Positions 26,360-37,210 are shown, numbered from the stretch's first letter. The stretch is DNA of 53,141 nucleotides from Spirulinaceae cyanobacterium SM2_1_0 (GCA_012031265.1 JAAUTY010000028.1:1-53141), one strand, 5' to 3'. The notes: a model not told the origin generated them from the sequence alone. Program-made: numbers and translations.

Positions 26360-26923
26360 TCAAGACGCATGATGGTTGAGTAAGGCTTGCAGATCAGCCG
26401 TAATTGTTTCCGGCGGGCGATCACCATTCACAAGATGCAAACCGCGATCGCGATAAAAATCAATCACCGGCGCAGTCTGCTCGCGGTAAACCTCCAAACG
26501 CCGCCTCACGGTTTCAGCCGTATCATCATCACGTCCCCGCTCCAGCAAACGTTCCAGGATCACATGGTCAGGAACATCGAGATTAATGGCGGCATCGGCA
26601 CTCTGACCCAGATCTTTGAGCAACGCTTCCAGAAAGCTCGCCTGCTCAACATTGCGAGGAAAGCCATCCAAAATCCAACCTTCGTGGGCGTCCGGTCGGC
26701 TAAGACGCTCCCGAATCAAATCCAGCATCAGACGATCCGGAACCAACTCGCCACGTTCCATGTAGCTTTTGGCTTGCTGCCCCAGAGGTGTTCCTTGCTC
26801 TTTCGCAGCTCGCAAGATTTCACCCGTTGAAATATGCGGAATCTCCTCTTTCTGAGAAAGGATTTTGGCCTGTGTCCCTTTGCCTGCCCCGGGCGGGCCG
26901 AGAAAAATTAATCGTTTGGTCAT
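26360..26923 (-). CDS. adk: Adenylate kinase
   Basis: The 187-residue enzyme catalyses ATP + AMP to 2 ADP. The P-loop is GPPGAGKGT (9-17), and the AMP-binding blocks are [11 protein letters not shown] and [10 protein letters not shown]. The lid is short ([19 protein letters not shown]), with no zinc-binding Cys, as usual in cyanobacteria. It starts 36 bases after secY, the standard secY-adk order. Confidence 0.98.
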   Translation of the reverse strand: MTKRLIFLGPPGAGKGTQAKILSQKEEIPHISTGEILRAAKEQGTPLGQQAKSYMERGELVPDRLMLDLIRERLSRPDAHEGWILDGFPRNVEQASFLEALLKDLGQSADAAINLDVPDHVILERLLERGRDDDTAETVRRRLEVYREQTAPVIDFYRDRGLHLVNGDRPPETITADLQALLNHHAS

Positions 26924-26959
26924 GCACTCGTTATCCAGTTACCAATAGGTTGCTAAGCC

Positions 26960-28294
26960 TTACTGCTTCACCATGCCCTCGTAGCGCTGGGAAATCACGT
27001 AAGTCTGAATCTGCTTCGCCGTGTCGATCGCGACCCCGACTAAGATCAACAACGAAGTCGAGCCAAGCCCGCGCAGTGTCTGAATACCGAGCAAGCTCTC
27101 AACGGCGGTCGGCACGGTCGCCACGACGCCCAGAAAAGCTGCTCCCAAGAAGGTCAGCCGATTGATCACTTTTTCCAGATAATCACTCGTGGCCTTGCCG
27201 GGGCGGATGCCTGGGATGCTCGAACCCATCTTCTTCAAGTTCTGCGACATATCGATGGGGTTGACAATCAGCGAGGCATAGAAATAGCTAAAGAAGACGA
27301 TCAGCGTAAAAAAGACGATGACGTAAATCCAAGGCGTGGGTCCGTCGAGACGGATCGCATCAGCAACCGGTACCAAGTAGCGATTCGCTTGACCCAGCCA
27401 CCCTTCCGCATTGCGGGTAAACTCGACCAGCGAAGCCGGGAGGAAGAGTACGGCTGAAGCAAAGATGATCGGCATGACGCCGCCCTGATTGAGGCGTAGG
27501 GGCAAGTACTGCGTCCGTTCACGATAGAGACGCCGACCCACTTGGCGACGGGCTGACACGATCGGAATACGACGGGTGCCTTCTTGCACAAAGACAATCC
27601 CGACAATCATGACTAAGAAGGCGAGCAATAGGACGATCACCTTGGCGATCGCCTCACGCCCCCCCTGCTGCGCAAATTCAATCGTATTGCCCAGAATCGT
27701 CGGCAGCGCCGCGACAATATTCACAAAGATCAACAGCGATGCCCCGTTGCCGATGCCGCGCTCAGTGATCAGCTCCGACACCCACATCACAAACATCGCA
27801 CCCGCCACGAAGGCCACCGCCGTCTCAATGAAGAAAAAGATACCCGGCGTAATCGCATAGTTCTGAATCCAGGTCGCCAACATGAAGCTCTGGAGCACCG
27901 CCCAGACGAGCGCTACATAGCGCGTGATCTGCGAAATCTTGCGCCGACCTGCTTCGCCTTCGTTTTTCTGCAAATTTTCCAACTGCGGCAACGCAGCGGT
28001 CAGTAATTGCATGATGATCGAGGCATTGATGAAGGGCAAAATGCCGAGGGCAAAAATACCCAGCAACGATAAGCCACCCCCAGAAAAGACATCCAAGAAA
28101 CCAATCAGTGGCGTATTCTGAATCTCACGGCTGAAGCGATCCAGATCAACACCCGGTACCGGAATGTAGACACCAAGGCGCACCAAGATCAACAAACCGA
28201 TAGTCACCAGCAGGCGACCACGCAAGCCAGCCGCTTGGGCCATCTGCATGAAGGTCTCTTGGGCGGTGGGGGATTTATCGCGGCTAACGACCAT
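26960..28294 (-). CDS. secY: Protein translocase subunit SecY
   Basis: The 444-residue, ten-helix channel sits in the plasma and thylakoid membranes. Conserved elements are the plug region SRE..LIGFLDVFSGGGL, GIGNGASLLIFVNI in the middle and the cytoplasmic loop GIRPGKATSDYLEKVINRL. It starts at MVVSRDKSPTAQETF, 33 bases after rplO. Confidence 0.98.
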   Translation of the reverse strand: MVVSRDKSPTAQETFMQMAQAAGLRGRLLVTIGLLILVRLGVYIPVPGVDLDRFSREIQNTPLIGFLDVFSGGGLSLLGIFALGILPFINASIIMQLLTAALPQLENLQKNEGEAGRRKISQITRYVALVWAVLQSFMLATWIQNYAITPGIFFFIETAVAFVAGAMFVMWVSELITERGIGNGASLLIFVNIVAALPTILGNTIEFAQQGGREAIAKVIVLLLAFLVMIVGIVFVQEGTRRIPIVSARRQVGRRLYRERTQYLPLRLNQGGVMPIIFASAVLFLPASLVEFTRNAEGWLGQANRYLVPVADAIRLDGPTPWIYVIVFFTLIVFFSYFYASLIVNPIDMSQNLKKMGSSIPGIRPGKATSDYLEKVINRLTFLGAAFLGVVATVPTAVESLLGIQTLRGLGSTSLLILVGVAIDTAKQIQTYVISQRYEGMVKQ

Positions 28295-28327
28295 GCTTGC
28301 TAATCACCTTGTTGCAAAAGTAAGGAA

Positions 28328-28792
28328 CTAATTTTGAGACGGTTGCGGGGCAATCACTTCACAGCGCCCCCCGGCAGCCTCGATTTTCTGACGCGCGCTC
28401 GCTGTGAAAGCCGCTGCCTTGACGATCAGGGCAATGTCAAGGTCGCCATCGCCCAACACTTTGAGTGGGCCATCATCGGCAGTCAGCAGATGGCGTTCGA
28501 GCAAGAGCGGTAAGGTCACTTCTGTCTCGGCTGGCAACGTCGCGAGCTTACGAACATTAATCGTAGTGTAGCGGCGCGGGTTCACGAGCGTAAAGTGCTT
28601 CAACTTGGGGACACGGCGGTACAGGGGCATTTGACCCCCTTCAAAGCCCGGTCGCGTGCCACGACCCGAGCGGGATTTCTGACCGCGCATCCCGAAGCCA
28701 CAACTCGCACCCTGACCGGCGGCGATGCCGCGACCGACCCGTCGCCGCCGTCGGCGCGAGCCAGGTTGGGGGACTGCATCATGGATTCTCAT
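28328..28792 (-). CDS. rplO: 50S ribosomal protein L15
   Basis: The 154-residue assembly protein has the Gly/Arg-rich N-terminal arm ([20 protein letters not shown], then [20 protein letters not shown]). The C-terminal globular part reads [20 protein letters not shown]. It is in the usual rpsE-rplO-secY order. A 3' tail of PQPSQN is ordinary. Confidence 0.97.
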   Translation of the reverse strand: MRIHDAVPQPGSRRRRRRVGRGIAAGQGASCGFGMRGQKSRSGRGTRPGFEGGQMPLYRRVPKLKHFTLVNPRRYTTINVRKLATLPAETEVTLPLLLERHLLTADDGPLKVLGDGDLDIALIVKAAAFTASARQKIEAAGGRCEVIAPQPSQN

Positions 28793-28840
28793 GGGTCTGT
28801 TTCCTCAGATTCAATAAACTAACTGCCTGGGAGCCAAAAA

Positions 28841-29359
28841 CTAGGTGTAGAGATGCTCAACAGGGATGCCACGCTCTGCTGCCACTTCGGAGAAGCTCCG
28901 CAGCGTTTCCAAGGCATCAATGGTCGCACGGGCGTTGTTCAAAGGATTATTGGAACCTAATTGCTTCGCCAAGATATTCTTGACCCCCGCTAGCTCCAGC
29001 ACCGTCCGCACCGCACCACCGGCAATCACCCCTGTACCAGGGGCAGCAGGGCGCATCATCACTTTGGCACCACCGGCTACACCATTCGCTAGGTGGGTGA
29101 TGGAGCTGGATTTCGTCAGCGAAACATCGATCATCTGCTTCTTGCCGTCCGCAACACCTTTGCGAACCGCGCCAATGACATCAGCCGCCTTGCCGACCCC
29201 AACGCCAACCTTGCCGCGCTCGTTGCCGACCACGACAATGGCACGGAAGCTGAGTTTTTTGCCACCTTTGACTACTTTACTCACGCGGCGAATTTGAATG
29301 ACTCGCTCTTGAAAATTGGGATCTTCTTTAGCGCGGTTATTTTTTCTTTTCTTTGCCAT
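28841..29359 (-). CDS. rpsE: 30S ribosomal protein S5
   Basis: The 172-residue protein lies at the mRNA entry and helps translational accuracy. The double-stranded RNA-binding part is [20 protein letters not shown], followed by [18 protein letters not shown]. The second domain has [20 protein letters not shown]. It starts 24 bases after rplR. Confidence 0.98.
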   Translation of the reverse strand: MAKKRKNNRAKEDPNFQERVIQIRRVSKVVKGGKKLSFRAIVVVGNERGKVGVGVGKAADVIGAVRKGVADGKKQMIDVSLTKSSSITHLANGVAGGAKVMMRPAAPGTGVIAGGAVRTVLELAGVKNILAKQLGSNNPLNNARATIDALETLRSFSEVAAERGIPVEHLYT

Positions 29360-29383
29360 GGTCGTTCCCTCACTTGCTCGGGT

Positions 29384-29746
29384 TTAGAATGTCAAACCTG
29401 CTGTTCGTGCCGCCTCAGCCAGAGCTTTGATGCGGCCGTGATACAAATTGCCACCCCGGTCGAAGACGACTTGCTCGATGCCGAGCGCCAACAGTCGTTC
29501 GGCAACCAGTTTACCGACGGCGGCTGAAGCTTCGCAGGTCGCGCCGGAGGCGACTTCCTGGCGCAAGTCGGGATCTAAACTTGAAGCAGCCGCCAGCGTG
29601 TGCTGGGCAACATCGTCGATCGCTTGGACATAAATATGCTGGTTGGAACGGAAGACCGCCAATCGGGGCCGGGTGGCGGTGCCACTGAGTTTCTTGCGTA
29701 AGCGCCGATGGCGACGCTGAACAAGTGCACGACGCGATACTTTCAT
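29384..29746 (-). CDS. rplR: 50S ribosomal protein L18
   Basis: The 120-residue protein binds 5S rRNA. I used the second of two adjacent ATG codons, giving [20 protein letters not shown] as in relatives. The C-terminal [20 protein letters not shown] block is conserved. The gap to rplF is five bases. Confidence 0.97.
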   Translation of the reverse strand: MKVSRRALVQRRHRRLRKKLSGTATRPRLAVFRSNQHIYVQAIDDVAQHTLAAASSLDPDLRQEVASGATCEASAAVGKLVAERLLALGIEQVVFDRGGNLYHGRIKALAEAARTAGLTF

Positions 29747-29751
29747 CATTA

Positions 29752-30294
29752 TTATTTCTTCCCTGTCTTACCTGCTTTTTGTCGGACGACTTCGCCCTGA
29801 TAGCGAATGCCTTTGCCTTTGTACACCTCGGGAGGGCGGACAGCCCGAATGCGAGCGGCGGTATTGCCGACGACTTCCTTATTGATGCCGCTGACAATAA
29901 CTTCTGTATTTTTCTCGCCCAGCGCAAACTGAATGCCATCGGGGGGCTGGATTTCAACCGGCTGACTGTAGCCAACATTCAGCACTAGGTTGCGTCCTTG
30001 GACTTGGGCACGATAGCCAACGCCGATAATCGTGAGGCGTTTTTCGTAGCCTTTGGCGACCCCTTCGATCATGTTGGCAACTAGGGTACGGGCTAGACCA
30101 TGGCGTTGGCGGGCTGCCCGCGACTCATTGCGGCGGGTGACGGCAAGGATGTTGCCATCTTGGGCGATCGCCACTTGTTCAGGTAGCGATCGCGCCAATT
30201 CGCCTTTTGGCCCTTTGACACTGACGTACTGGCCGTCAATCGTCACCGTGACCTTGGCCGGAAGTTCGATGGGTCGTCTACCGATACGCGACAT
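29752..30294 (-). CDS. rplF: 50S ribosomal protein L6
   Basis: The 180-residue protein supports the GTPase-associated centre. It opens [19 protein letters not shown] and contains VNVGY-like [20 protein letters not shown]. The C-terminal [19 protein letters not shown] is the family signature. It starts 42 bases after rpsH. Confidence 0.98.
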   Translation of the reverse strand: MSRIGRRPIELPAKVTVTIDGQYVSVKGPKGELARSLPEQVAIAQDGNILAVTRRNESRAARQRHGLARTLVANMIEGVAKGYEKRLTIIGVGYRAQVQGRNLVLNVGYSQPVEIQPPDGIQFALGEKNTEVIVSGINKEVVGNTAARIRAVRPPEVYKGKGIRYQGEVVRQKAGKTGKK

Positions 30295-30336
30295 AGTAAT
30301 TACTCCGTCTTTCCAAGAAGGTTGATCTGACGCGAC

Positions 30337-30738
30337 TTACCAGACATAACAGAGGACTTCGCCCCCGACGCCGCGCTGTCGCGCTTCGCGGTCGGTCATC
30401 ACGCCATTGGACGTGGAGACAATCGCAATGCCAATCCCGCCCAGAACACGCGGCAGTTCCTTGCGGTTTTTGTAGACGCGCAAGCCCGGCTTGCTGACCC
30501 GCTTGAGCACGGTAATGATCGGCTTACGTTGCTTGCCCTTGTATTTCAGGGTCAAGACCAACTCAGTGCGAATCCCTTCGCCGACGGTCTCGATCTCGCC
30601 GATGAACCCCTCTGACTTGAGCACATTCGCGATGTCGCGAGTCATGCGGGTCGCGGGAATTTTCACAGTCGGGTGCCGAACTGCGCCCGCATTGCGGATG
30701 CGCGTGAGCATATCGGAAATTGTGTCGTTGGCTGCCAT
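30337..30738 (-). CDS. rpsH: 30S ribosomal protein S8
   Basis: The 133-residue central-domain protein is a classical translational repressor of the spc operon in enterobacteria. Conserved parts are [20 protein letters not shown] and the end [20 protein letters not shown]. It is 33 bases after rplE. Whether repression by S8 operates here is unknown. Confidence 0.98.
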   Translation of the reverse strand: MAANDTISDMLTRIRNAGAVRHPTVKIPATRMTRDIANVLKSEGFIGEIETVGEGIRTELVLTLKYKGKQRKPIITVLKRVSKPGLRVYKNRKELPRVLGGIGIAIVSTSNGVMTDREARQRGVGGEVLCYVW

Positions 30739-30771
30739 ATCTGCGTGTTTGCCTCCTGCTAGTCGCGGGTT

Positions 30772-31320
30772 CTAGTTAGTGCGAAAGGGCATCCCCATTT
30801 CTCGGAGTAAGGCGCGGCCCTCCTCGTCCGATTGGGCGGTCGTCACAATCGCAATGTCGAAACCGCGAATCTGATCGACGCTGTCGTAATCGATTTCGGG
30901 AAAAATCAGTTGTTCACGAATACCAAGGCTGTAGTTGCCGCGGCCGTCAAAGCTTTTGGGGCTGATGCCACGGAAATCGCGGATGCGGGGGAGCGCCAAG
31001 CTAACCAAGCGGTCGAGAAAGGCGTACATCCGGTCAGCGCGGAGGGTGACCATGACGCCGATGGGCATTCCTTCGCGAATCTTGAAACCGGCGATCGCTT
31101 TCTTAGCGCGGGTGACCACGGGACGCTGACCAGTAATCGTCGCCAGTTCGCTCAGGGACGACTCCAGCGCCTTCGCATTCTGGGAGGCTTCACCCAAACC
31201 GCGATTGACGACGATCTTCTCCAACTTCGGAATCTGGTGAACATTAGTATAGCCAAATTCCTCAACGAGCTTTGGCGCGATCTTTTCTTGATATAGTGTC
31301 TTCAGACGTTGTTGAGCCAC
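30772..31320 (-). CDS. rplE: 50S ribosomal protein L5
   Basis: The 182-residue 5S rRNA-binding protein has conserved [38 protein letters not shown] and [21 protein letters not shown] start it at the GTG of [17 protein letters not shown] lies eight bases upstream. The open frame continues nearly 300 bases further upstream across rplX, but that part is a shadow. Confidence 0.96.
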   Translation of the reverse strand: MAQQRLKTLYQEKIAPKLVEEFGYTNVHQIPKLEKIVVNRGLGEASQNAKALESSLSELATITGQRPVVTRAKKAIAGFKIREGMPIGVMVTLRADRMYAFLDRLVSLALPRIRDFRGISPKSFDGRGNYSLGIREQLIFPEIDYDSVDQIRGFDIAIVTTAQSDEEGRALLREMGMPFRTN

Positions 31321-31405
31321 AGTGTTTTCTCCTCGAACAGCCCTGGTCTTGGTCAGGGCAATGACTGTGTGAGCGTTGACCTCGGTGACGATCAGCCTCA
31401 GCAAG

Positions 31406-31774
31406 CTAATCGATGATTTCACCGGTTTTTTTGAGCATCCGCACCTTGCGACCGTCTTCGGTGAAGGTGTAGCCGACACGGCTGGCGACCTGCTCTTTTT
31501 TGGAATAGAGCATGACGTTGGAGCTGTGGATCGGCGCTTCAAAGGTCTGGATTTGACCCTTTTCACCCTCGCGCATCGGTTTGACGTGCTTAGTTTTGAT
31601 GTTGACCCCAGCAACAATTACTTTGCTGCCGCGCGGGAGCGCCCGCAGAATCTCACCAACCTTGCCTTTGTCGCGACCAGCAATCACTTGCACGGTGTCG
31701 CCTTTTTTGACGTGCATTTTTTGGCGTTGCGGCTGCTTACCTTTCGCAGTTGTTTTTGCCATTATTTTTGCCAT
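31406..31774 (-). CDS. rplX: 50S ribosomal protein L24
   Basis: The 122-residue protein initiates 50S assembly and lies at the tunnel exit. Its KOW motif is [20 protein letters not shown]. The ATG shares one base with the rplN stop (TAATG), suggesting coupling. An internal ATG four codons later is a possible alternative start. Confidence 0.96.
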   Translation of the reverse strand: MAKIMAKTTAKGKQPQRQKMHVKKGDTVQVIAGRDKGKVGEILRALPRGSKVIVAGVNIKTKHVKPMREGEKGQIQTFEAPIHSSNVMLYSKKEQVASRVGYTFTEDGRKVRMLKKTGEIID

Positions 31775-32142
31775 TAGATGACCTCCGGAGCCAGCGAAAC
31801 AATTTTGGTGTAGTTGCGATCGCGCAACTCGCGTGCTACTGGCCCGAAGACGCGCGTGCCGCGCGGGTTGCCATCGGCATTGATAATCACCGCAGCGTTG
31901 TCGTCAAAGCGAATACTCATGCCACTGTCACGGCGCAAGGATTGGCGGGTGCGAACGATCACCGCCCGCACGACATCTGACTTCTTGATTGCCATGTTCG
32001 GAATCGCATCCTTCACAACAGCCACAATCACATCACCGATGCCGCCGTAGCGACTATTGCCGCTGCCGAGGACGCGCAAGCACATGAGTTTACGGGCACC
32101 GCTGTTGTCCGCCACATTGAGATATGTTTCTTGTTGAATCAT
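31774..32142 (-). CDS. rplN: 50S ribosomal protein L14
   Basis: The 122-residue protein forms an intersubunit bridge. It opens [20 protein letters not shown] and has [20 protein letters not shown] and [20 protein letters not shown]. Its stop overlaps the rplX start. Confidence 0.98.
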   Translation of the reverse strand: MIQQETYLNVADNSGARKLMCLRVLGSGNSRYGGIGDVIVAVVKDAIPNMAIKKSDVVRAVIVRTRQSLRRDSGMSIRFDDNAAVIINADGNPRGTRVFGPVARELRDRNYTKIVSLAPEVI

Positions 32143-32180
32143 GACCTACTCCGAAACTGCATCGAAAGGAATGTGTACGA

Positions 32181-32435
32181 CTAGCGGCGCTCCGCTACAG
32201 AGGTGACAATCTCCGCGACGCACCAGCGCTTGGTGCGACTGAGGGGGCGTGTCTCGCGGATGCGAACTAGGTCGCCTTCCTGACAAGCGTTCTCTTCGTC
32301 GTGGACTTTGTAGCGCTTGGTAGAGACGATAATCTTGCCGTACTTGGGGTGGGGCGAACGACTTTCGATCGCCACCACGACCGTTTTTTCCATTTTGGTG
32401 CTGACAACTGTGCCAACCCGTTCTTTAACCGCCAT
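32181..32435 (-). CDS. rpsQ: 30S ribosomal protein S17
   Basis: The 84-residue OB-fold protein binds the 5' domain of 16S rRNA. Conserved sequence is [20 protein letters not shown], then [18 protein letters not shown]. It starts six bases after rpmC. Confidence 0.98.
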   Translation of the reverse strand: MAVKERVGTVVSTKMEKTVVVAIESRSPHPKYGKIIVSTKRYKVHDEENACQEGDLVRIRETRPLSRTKRWCVAEIVTSVAERR

Positions 32436-32441
32436 GAGCCT

Positions 32442-32705
32442 TTACTCCTCTGCTTCAGTGGTCGCTGTTGATGTCGTTGCCGTAGCGCTCACTGGCTCCT
32501 CGGTGGGCGCGAGTTGCCGCTCCCGTTCGACGGTCAGCAACTGAGCAATCCAGTGGCGCGTATGTTTGAACTCGTGGGTTTTCTCGAAGGCTTGGGTCGC
32601 GCGTTGGAAGCGAAACTGAAAGAGCTGGCGTTTCGCTGCTACGATTTCAGACGCTAGTTCTTCGTCGCTCAGGCGGCGCGCGTCAGCAATTTTGGATAAT
32701 GGCAT
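32442..32705 (-). CDS. rpmC: 50S ribosomal protein L29
   Basis: The 87-residue two-helix protein lies near the tunnel exit. The core is LSDEELASEIVAAKRQLFQF plus TRHWIAQLLTVERER. A Thr/Glu/Ala-rich tail of about 20 residues (VSATATTSTATTEAEE) extends past the usual end. It starts three bases after rplP. Confidence 0.96.
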   Translation of the reverse strand: MPLSKIADARRLSDEELASEIVAAKRQLFQFRFQRATQAFEKTHEFKHTRHWIAQLLTVERERQLAPTEEPVSATATTSTATTEAEE

Positions 32706-32708
32706 AGT

Positions 32709-33128
32709 TTAGCTGTACTCCTGGTCGCGCGTCACAAACTTGACTTTGATCGGCAACTTCTGGGCGGCGAGGCGCATCGCTTCGCGCGCGACGGATTCGG
32801 GAACGCCGTCCATCTCGAACATGATGCGACCGGGTTTGACGACCGCCACCCAGAATTCTGGGTTACCTTTGCCCGAACCCATGCGAGTCTCCGCCGGGCG
32901 CATCGTCACCGGCTTGTCCGGGAAGATGCGAATCCAGATCTTGCCCCCCCGACGGACATAGCGAGTCATCGCCCGTCGGGCGGCTTCGATTTGGCGGGCC
33001 GTGATCCAAGCTGGTTCAGTAGCCTGGAGGGCGTAGTCACCAAAGTTGAGGGTCGTGCCTCCTTTGGCGAGGCCGCGCATACGACCACGATGTTGTTTGC
33101 GGAATTTAGTTCGCTTGGGACTTAACAT
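32709..33128 (-). CDS. rplP: 50S ribosomal protein L16
   Basis: The 139-residue protein lines the A site of the large subunit. Signatures are [40 protein letters not shown] and [19 protein letters not shown]. The gap to rpsC is 43 bases. Confidence 0.98.
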   Translation of the reverse strand: MLSPKRTKFRKQHRGRMRGLAKGGTTLNFGDYALQATEPAWITARQIEAARRAMTRYVRRGGKIWIRIFPDKPVTMRPAETRMGSGKGNPEFWVAVVKPGRIMFEMDGVPESVAREAMRLAAQKLPIKVKFVTRDQEYS

Positions 33129-33171
33129 GAGCTTTTACTGGGAGAGTGCAGACTTTAGCGGGGCGATCGCG

Positions 33172-33888
33172 CTACTCAGAACGATCTTCAAACTGCTGGC
33201 GTCGGCGCTGGCGACGTGGGGTCGTCGCCGGGGGAACATTCAGTTCCTCCTGACCAGGGATAATCTCGCCCTTAAATACCCAGACCTTGATGCCGAGGAT
33301 GCCGTAGATCGTGCGTGCCGTGCGATAGGCATAGTCGATGTCCGCCCGCAGAGTGTGCAGCGGCACGCGGCCTTCGCGCGTCCACTCGGTTCGTGCAATC
33401 TCCGCCCCATTCAGGCGGCCCCCAACTTGGATTTTGATCCCTTGCACCTCAGCGCGTTGGGCACGCTGAATCGCTTGACGGACGACCCGCCGGAACGAAA
33501 CGCGGCGTTCAAGCTGCTGGGCAATATACTCCGCGATCAGCACCGCATTGGCATCGACGCGCGCCACCTCAATCACGTTGACGCGGATTTGGCGGCTGCC
33601 GCCGAGGAAGGCTTGCAGACCCGATCGGAGCGACTCGATGCCACTCCCGCCGCGACCCACGACGACACCCGGCCGAGCGGTATGCACTTCGAGGTCGATC
33701 TGATCCGCCTTGCGCTCAATACGAACATCAGAAATCCCCGCATTGCTGAGATTTTGATTGACGTAGCTGCGAATGCGCTCGTCCTCTTGTAAAAGTTCCG
33801 GGTAGCGCTTCTTGTCGGCATACCAACAGGAGCGGTGCTCTTTGGTGAAGCCGAGTCGAAAGCCAGTTGGATGAATCTTTTGTCCCAC
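33172..33888 (-). CDS. rpsC: 30S ribosomal protein S3
   Basis: The 238-residue protein lies at the mRNA entrance. It has the KH domain with [18 protein letters not shown] and the C-terminal block [20 protein letters not shown]. The start codon is GTG ([12 protein letters not shown] follows). The tail [20 protein letters not shown] is longer and more basic than in E. coli. Confidence 0.98.
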   Translation of the reverse strand: MGQKIHPTGFRLGFTKEHRSCWYADKKRYPELLQEDERIRSYVNQNLSNAGISDVRIERKADQIDLEVHTARPGVVVGRGGSGIESLRSGLQAFLGGSRQIRVNVIEVARVDANAVLIAEYIAQQLERRVSFRRVVRQAIQRAQRAEVQGIKIQVGGRLNGAEIARTEWTREGRVPLHTLRADIDYAYRTARTIYGILGIKVWVFKGEIIPGQEELNVPPATTPRRQRRRQQFEDRSE

Positions 33889-33901
33889 AGACCGTTCTCC
33901 C

Positions 33902-34270
33902 TTAGTCCTCGTCTATTTCCGGTGCCACTGCCACCACAATGTGGCAAGTGGGTCGGTGAATTTGATAAGCGCGGCCCTGAGCACGGGGGCGGTAACGCCG
34001 CAGGCTGGGGCCTTGATCCGCATAGGCTTGGCTGACGATCAAGCTGGCGGGGTCATAGCCGTTGTTATGCTCGGCATTCGCAACCGCAGAGCGCAAGACC
34101 TTCAAAATTGGCTCGCAAGCCCGATACGGCATGAATTCCAGCATGATCAACGCCTCCCGGTAGCTGCGACCGCGAATCTGATCGAGGACGCGCCGGACTT
34201 TGCGCGGCGACATCCGGATGTAGCGCGCCACGGCTTTGACTTCTGGTTCCAGGGTTTCAATAGCTGCCAC
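33902..34270 (-). CDS. rplV: 50S ribosomal protein L22
   Basis: The 122-residue protein reaches into the exit tunnel. Conserved parts are [34 protein letters not shown] and [20 protein letters not shown]. The start is GTG. It lies 16 bases after rpsS and 13 before rpsC. Confidence 0.98.
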   Translation of the reverse strand: MAAIETLEPEVKAVARYIRMSPRKVRRVLDQIRGRSYREALIMLEFMPYRACEPILKVLRSAVANAEHNNGYDPASLIVSQAYADQGPSLRRYRPRAQGRAYQIHRPTCHIVVAVAPEIDED

Positions 34271-34286
34271 AGTTGCCTCCTAGTTA

Positions 34287-34568
34287 CTAGCGCCGACCGG
34301 CGCGCTTGTCGCCTTTGGCATGACCGCGAAAGGTGCGGGTCGGGGCAAATTCGCCCAGTTTGTGACCCACCATTTGCTCGTTGACGAACACCGGTACGTG
34401 TTGGCGACCGTTATGAACGGCAATGGTGTGACCGACCATTTGCGGCAGGATGGTCGATGCCCGCGACCAGGTTTTGATGACTTGTTTCTCGCCTTTAGCG
34501 TTGAGCGTTTCGATTTTGCGCAACAAGCTATCGGCGATAAATGGCCCTTTTTTCAGCGAACGTCCCAT
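34287..34568 (-). CDS. rpsS: 30S ribosomal protein S19
   Basis: The 93-residue head protein forms intersubunit bridges. It begins [20 protein letters not shown] and ends [19 protein letters not shown]. The eight-residue upstream extension (MQVERKTV) is unconserved, so I used the inner ATG. Confidence 0.98.
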   Translation of the reverse strand: MGRSLKKGPFIADSLLRKIETLNAKGEKQVIKTWSRASTILPQMVGHTIAVHNGRQHVPVFVNEQMVGHKLGEFAPTRTFRGHAKGDKRAGRR

Positions 34569-34621
34569 AACGGTCTTTCTCTCAACTTGCAATATCTAGT
34601 GAGTGCAGCCAGCCACCCTGA

Positions 34622-35448
34622 TTACTTGCGACGCCGCACGATCAGCTTGTCGCTCTGCTTCTTGCGCTTGCGGGTCTTGGCACCCAAAGCCGGTTTGCCC
34701 CAGGGCGAGACCGGGCCGCTGCGACCAATTGGCGCGCGCCCTCGCCGCCGCCGTGGGGGTGATCGACTGGGTTCATCGCACTACCACGCACACTGGGTCG
34801 CCGACCGCGATGGCGCGATCGCCCCGCTTTGCCGAGACTCTGGTTGCGAAACTCAGCATTGCCGACCCGACCGATCGTGGCGTAGCATTCACGGCGCACC
34901 ATCCGCACCTCACGCGAGGGCAGCTTCAAGGTCACATAGTTGCCGTCCTTAGCAACGACCTGCGCTGCCGCCCCAGCGGCTCGCACAATCTGACCGCCGC
35001 GCCCCGGATGCAACTCAACATTGTGAACATCAGTACCCAGGGGGATGCGACTGAGCGGCAGCGCATTGCCATCCTCGTAAGGAGCCTCTTCGCCAGCGAC
35101 GATCGTCGCCCCGACGGCCAAATTCGCCGGGTGTAAGATATAGCGCTTCTCACCATCGGCATACTCGACGAGCGCGATGCGGGCGTTGCGGTTGGGGTCA
35201 TATTCAATCGCGATCACCTCAGCAGTGATGCCACGCTTATCCCGGTGAAAGTCGATCAAACGGTACAGCCGCTTGTGACCGCCACCGCGTCGCCGACTGG
35301 TGATCGTGCCGCGATTGTTACGCCCCTTCTTACGGTGCTTGTACTTGGTGAGCGACTTCTCTGGCTTGCTCTTCGTAATGTTGTCGAAGTCCGAGACACT
35401 CGCTTGGCGAGTGCCCGGTGTCATCGGTCGAAATAAACGAATACCCAT
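34622..35448 (-). pseudogene. rplB: 50S ribosomal protein L2, interrupted by an apparent one-base deletion
   Basis: L2 is essential for peptidyl transfer and subunit joining. The frame from [15 protein letters not shown] matches L2 down to [12 protein letters not shown], the family hallmark with the functional His. It then turns into [13 protein letters not shown] and stops at 34642. Adding one base at about 34731-34742 (plus strand ggcgcgcgcc) restores [20 protein letters not shown] and the basic tail [18 protein letters not shown], ending at TAA 34622-34624. The repaired length is 275 residues, as in relatives. Since the gene is essential and the intact continuation is present, a sequence error is much more likely than a true mutation. 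It is 59 bases after rplW. Confidence 0.93.
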
Positions 35449-35507
35449 GATTGGCTTGGTTGGGATGGCTAACGCAGTAAGACTAATCGGGAGGCGTATC
35501 GTGCGGC

Positions 35508-35810
35508 CTACACTTCCGGGAAGAGCACGATGGTATCGTCGGGCGAGAGCGTGACGACGGCTCGCTTGTAATTGGGTTTGTAGCCGACGAAACGCCCAAC
35601 GCGCTTCTTGCGACGTGGGGGGCGAGCTGTATTGACTTTGGTGACCTTGACATCAAACAGGCTTTCGATCGCTGCTTTGATTTCGGGCTTGGTGGCGGCG
35701 ACCACCACATCAAAAACATACTTATTTTGTTCAAGCAGGATCGTCGCCTTCTCAGTGACGACTGGCTTGAGAATCAAATCGGCTAGATCGCGAGGATTGC
35801 GCTTAGTCAC
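35508..35810 (-). CDS. rplW: 50S ribosomal protein L23
   Basis: The 100-residue protein is the docking site for trigger factor and SRP at the tunnel exit. It reads [20 protein letters not shown] and [20 protein letters not shown]. The start codon is GTG and overlaps the last eight bases of rplD (gtgactaa), so translation is probably coupled. Confidence 0.97.
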   Translation of the reverse strand: MTKRNPRDLADLILKPVVTEKATILLEQNKYVFDVVVAATKPEIKAAIESLFDVKVTKVNTARPPRRKKRVGRFVGYKPNYKRAVVTLSPDDTIVLFPEV

Positions 35811-36434
35811 TATAAACCTCCTGAATTTTCGCCAAGGCGGCTTCGGTCACCACAATGCGATCCGCATTCAATACGTCATAAACATTGAGCTGCGACGCCA
35901 GTGCCAGATTCAGCGTTGGCACATTGCGGCACGAGAGATAGACATTTTCAGTCTTCTCCGCCACGATCAGCAGCACCTTGGCTTGCGGTTCCACACCCCA
36001 ACGCGACAATGCAGCCACCAGCTCTCGCGTCTTGGGGCGCGCAAACTGATCATTAAAGTCAGCCACGACCACCAGTTCTGACGCCCGACTGCCCAGCGCC
36101 GTTCGTAGCGCCAAACGGCGCTCCTTGCGATTGAGCTTCTGGTCATAATCCCGAGGTTTCGGGCCGAAAATAACCCCGCCGCCACGCCAGAGGGGCGAGC
36201 GAATCGAACCGCGCGGGCACGCCCTGTCCCCTTCTGTCGCCAGGGTTTACGGCCACCGCCCCGCACTTCGGAGCGGGTCTTGGTGGAGGCGGTTCCCTGT
36301 CGGGCGCGCGCAAGCTGTCGGACAACTGCGCGGTGCAGAATGTGTCCTGCACTCGCCTCGTTGGCGACTTGCAACTCCAAGGTGGCGTTTCCTGCGCCCT
36401 CCCCTTGCCAATCTTTAACCGTATGTGTGACCAT
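35803..36434 (-). pseudogene. rplD: 50S ribosomal protein L4, interrupted by an apparent one-base deletion
   Basis: The N-terminal frame ([20 protein letters not shown] to [15 protein letters not shown]) is L4. It then leaves the family. The C-terminal frame ([20 protein letters not shown] to [12 protein letters not shown]) is L4 again, in another phase. One added base near 36208-36216 (plus strand gaaccgcgcgggc) joins them through [20 protein letters not shown] and gives 210 residues, the normal size. L4 is needed for 50S assembly, so a sequence error is the likely cause. The tunnel loop ([20 protein letters not shown] in the repaired frame) spans the break. It starts 33 bases after rplC. 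Confidence 0.93.
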
Positions 36435-36467
36435 GCCTCTCCCTTTCTGCGATCAACTCCCGCATGA

Positions 36468-37112
36468 CTAAGCGGCTTGACCGACAATGTTTGCCGGTCG
36501 AATATTCAGCAACGTCCCTGGCTTACCAGGAACCGATCCCCGGATCAGCAAAACATTCTGTTCAGTGTCGATCCGTACCACTTCCAGCTTGCGAATCGTG
36601 ACTTGGGTGCCGCCGTAGCGCCCCGCCATCTTCTTACCCGGAAAGATACGGCCCGGAGTCGTGCCAGGGCCGGTCGAACCAGGTAGACGGTGGCTCTTGG
36701 AACCGTGGCTCATCAAACCGCGCCGAAAGTTATGGCGCTTTTGGTAACCGGCGAAACCGCGCCCAATGGTTAGACCGGAGACATCAACCAACTGCCCGGC
36801 ACTGAAGATGTCGGCTTTGATTTCTTGCCCCAGTTCGTAGGCGCTGACATCGCTGAGACGGTATTCCTTGAGGTGGCGTAGGGGAGATGCCCCGGCCTTC
36901 TCCAAGTGACCCAGCTCCGGCTTGCTCAACGCTTTGGGTTTGACGGACTCGTAACCCAACTGCAAGGCTTCGTAGCCATCCGTCTGCTTGGTTTTGATCT
37001 GCGTGACGGTGCAGGGGCCGGCTTGAACCACCGTCACGGGAATCGCCACACCCGTCTCGCGATCAAAAATCTGGGTCATGCCCAGCTTGGTACCCAAGAT
37101 GCCAACAGACAC
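36468..37112 (-). CDS. rplC: 50S ribosomal protein L3
   Basis: The 214-residue protein lies near the peptidyl transferase centre and starts the ribosomal protein series. I start it at the GTG of [15 protein letters not shown], preceded by GAGGG. The family loop is [20 protein letters not shown], followed by [12 protein letters not shown]. No rpsJ lies in front, as usual in cyanobacteria. A long gene-free leader precedes it. Confidence 0.96.
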   Translation of the reverse strand: MSVGILGTKLGMTQIFDRETGVAIPVTVVQAGPCTVTQIKTKQTDGYEALQLGYESVKPKALSKPELGHLEKAGASPLRHLKEYRLSDVSAYELGQEIKADIFSAGQLVDVSGLTIGRGFAGYQKRHNFRRGLMSHGSKSHRLPGSTGPGTTPGRIFPGKKMAGRYGGTQVTIRKLEVVRIDTEQNVLLIRGSVPGKPGTLLNIRPANIVGQAA

Positions 37113-37210
37113 GGTACTAACCCTCTTCGTAACAACATGGAACAACTTGTCGAACGGCTGGATAGGCTCGAAGCGGCCTCAACCAGGACACATAGGTAAT
37201 TTGCGAGCTG

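Noticed and set aside
31321-31617. N-terminal extension of L5
   Set aside because: It is antisense-phase through rplX; relatives start at the GTG chosen.
33046-33792. 248-residue plus-strand open frame
   Set aside because: It is antisense to rplP and rpsC, a typical high-GC shadow.
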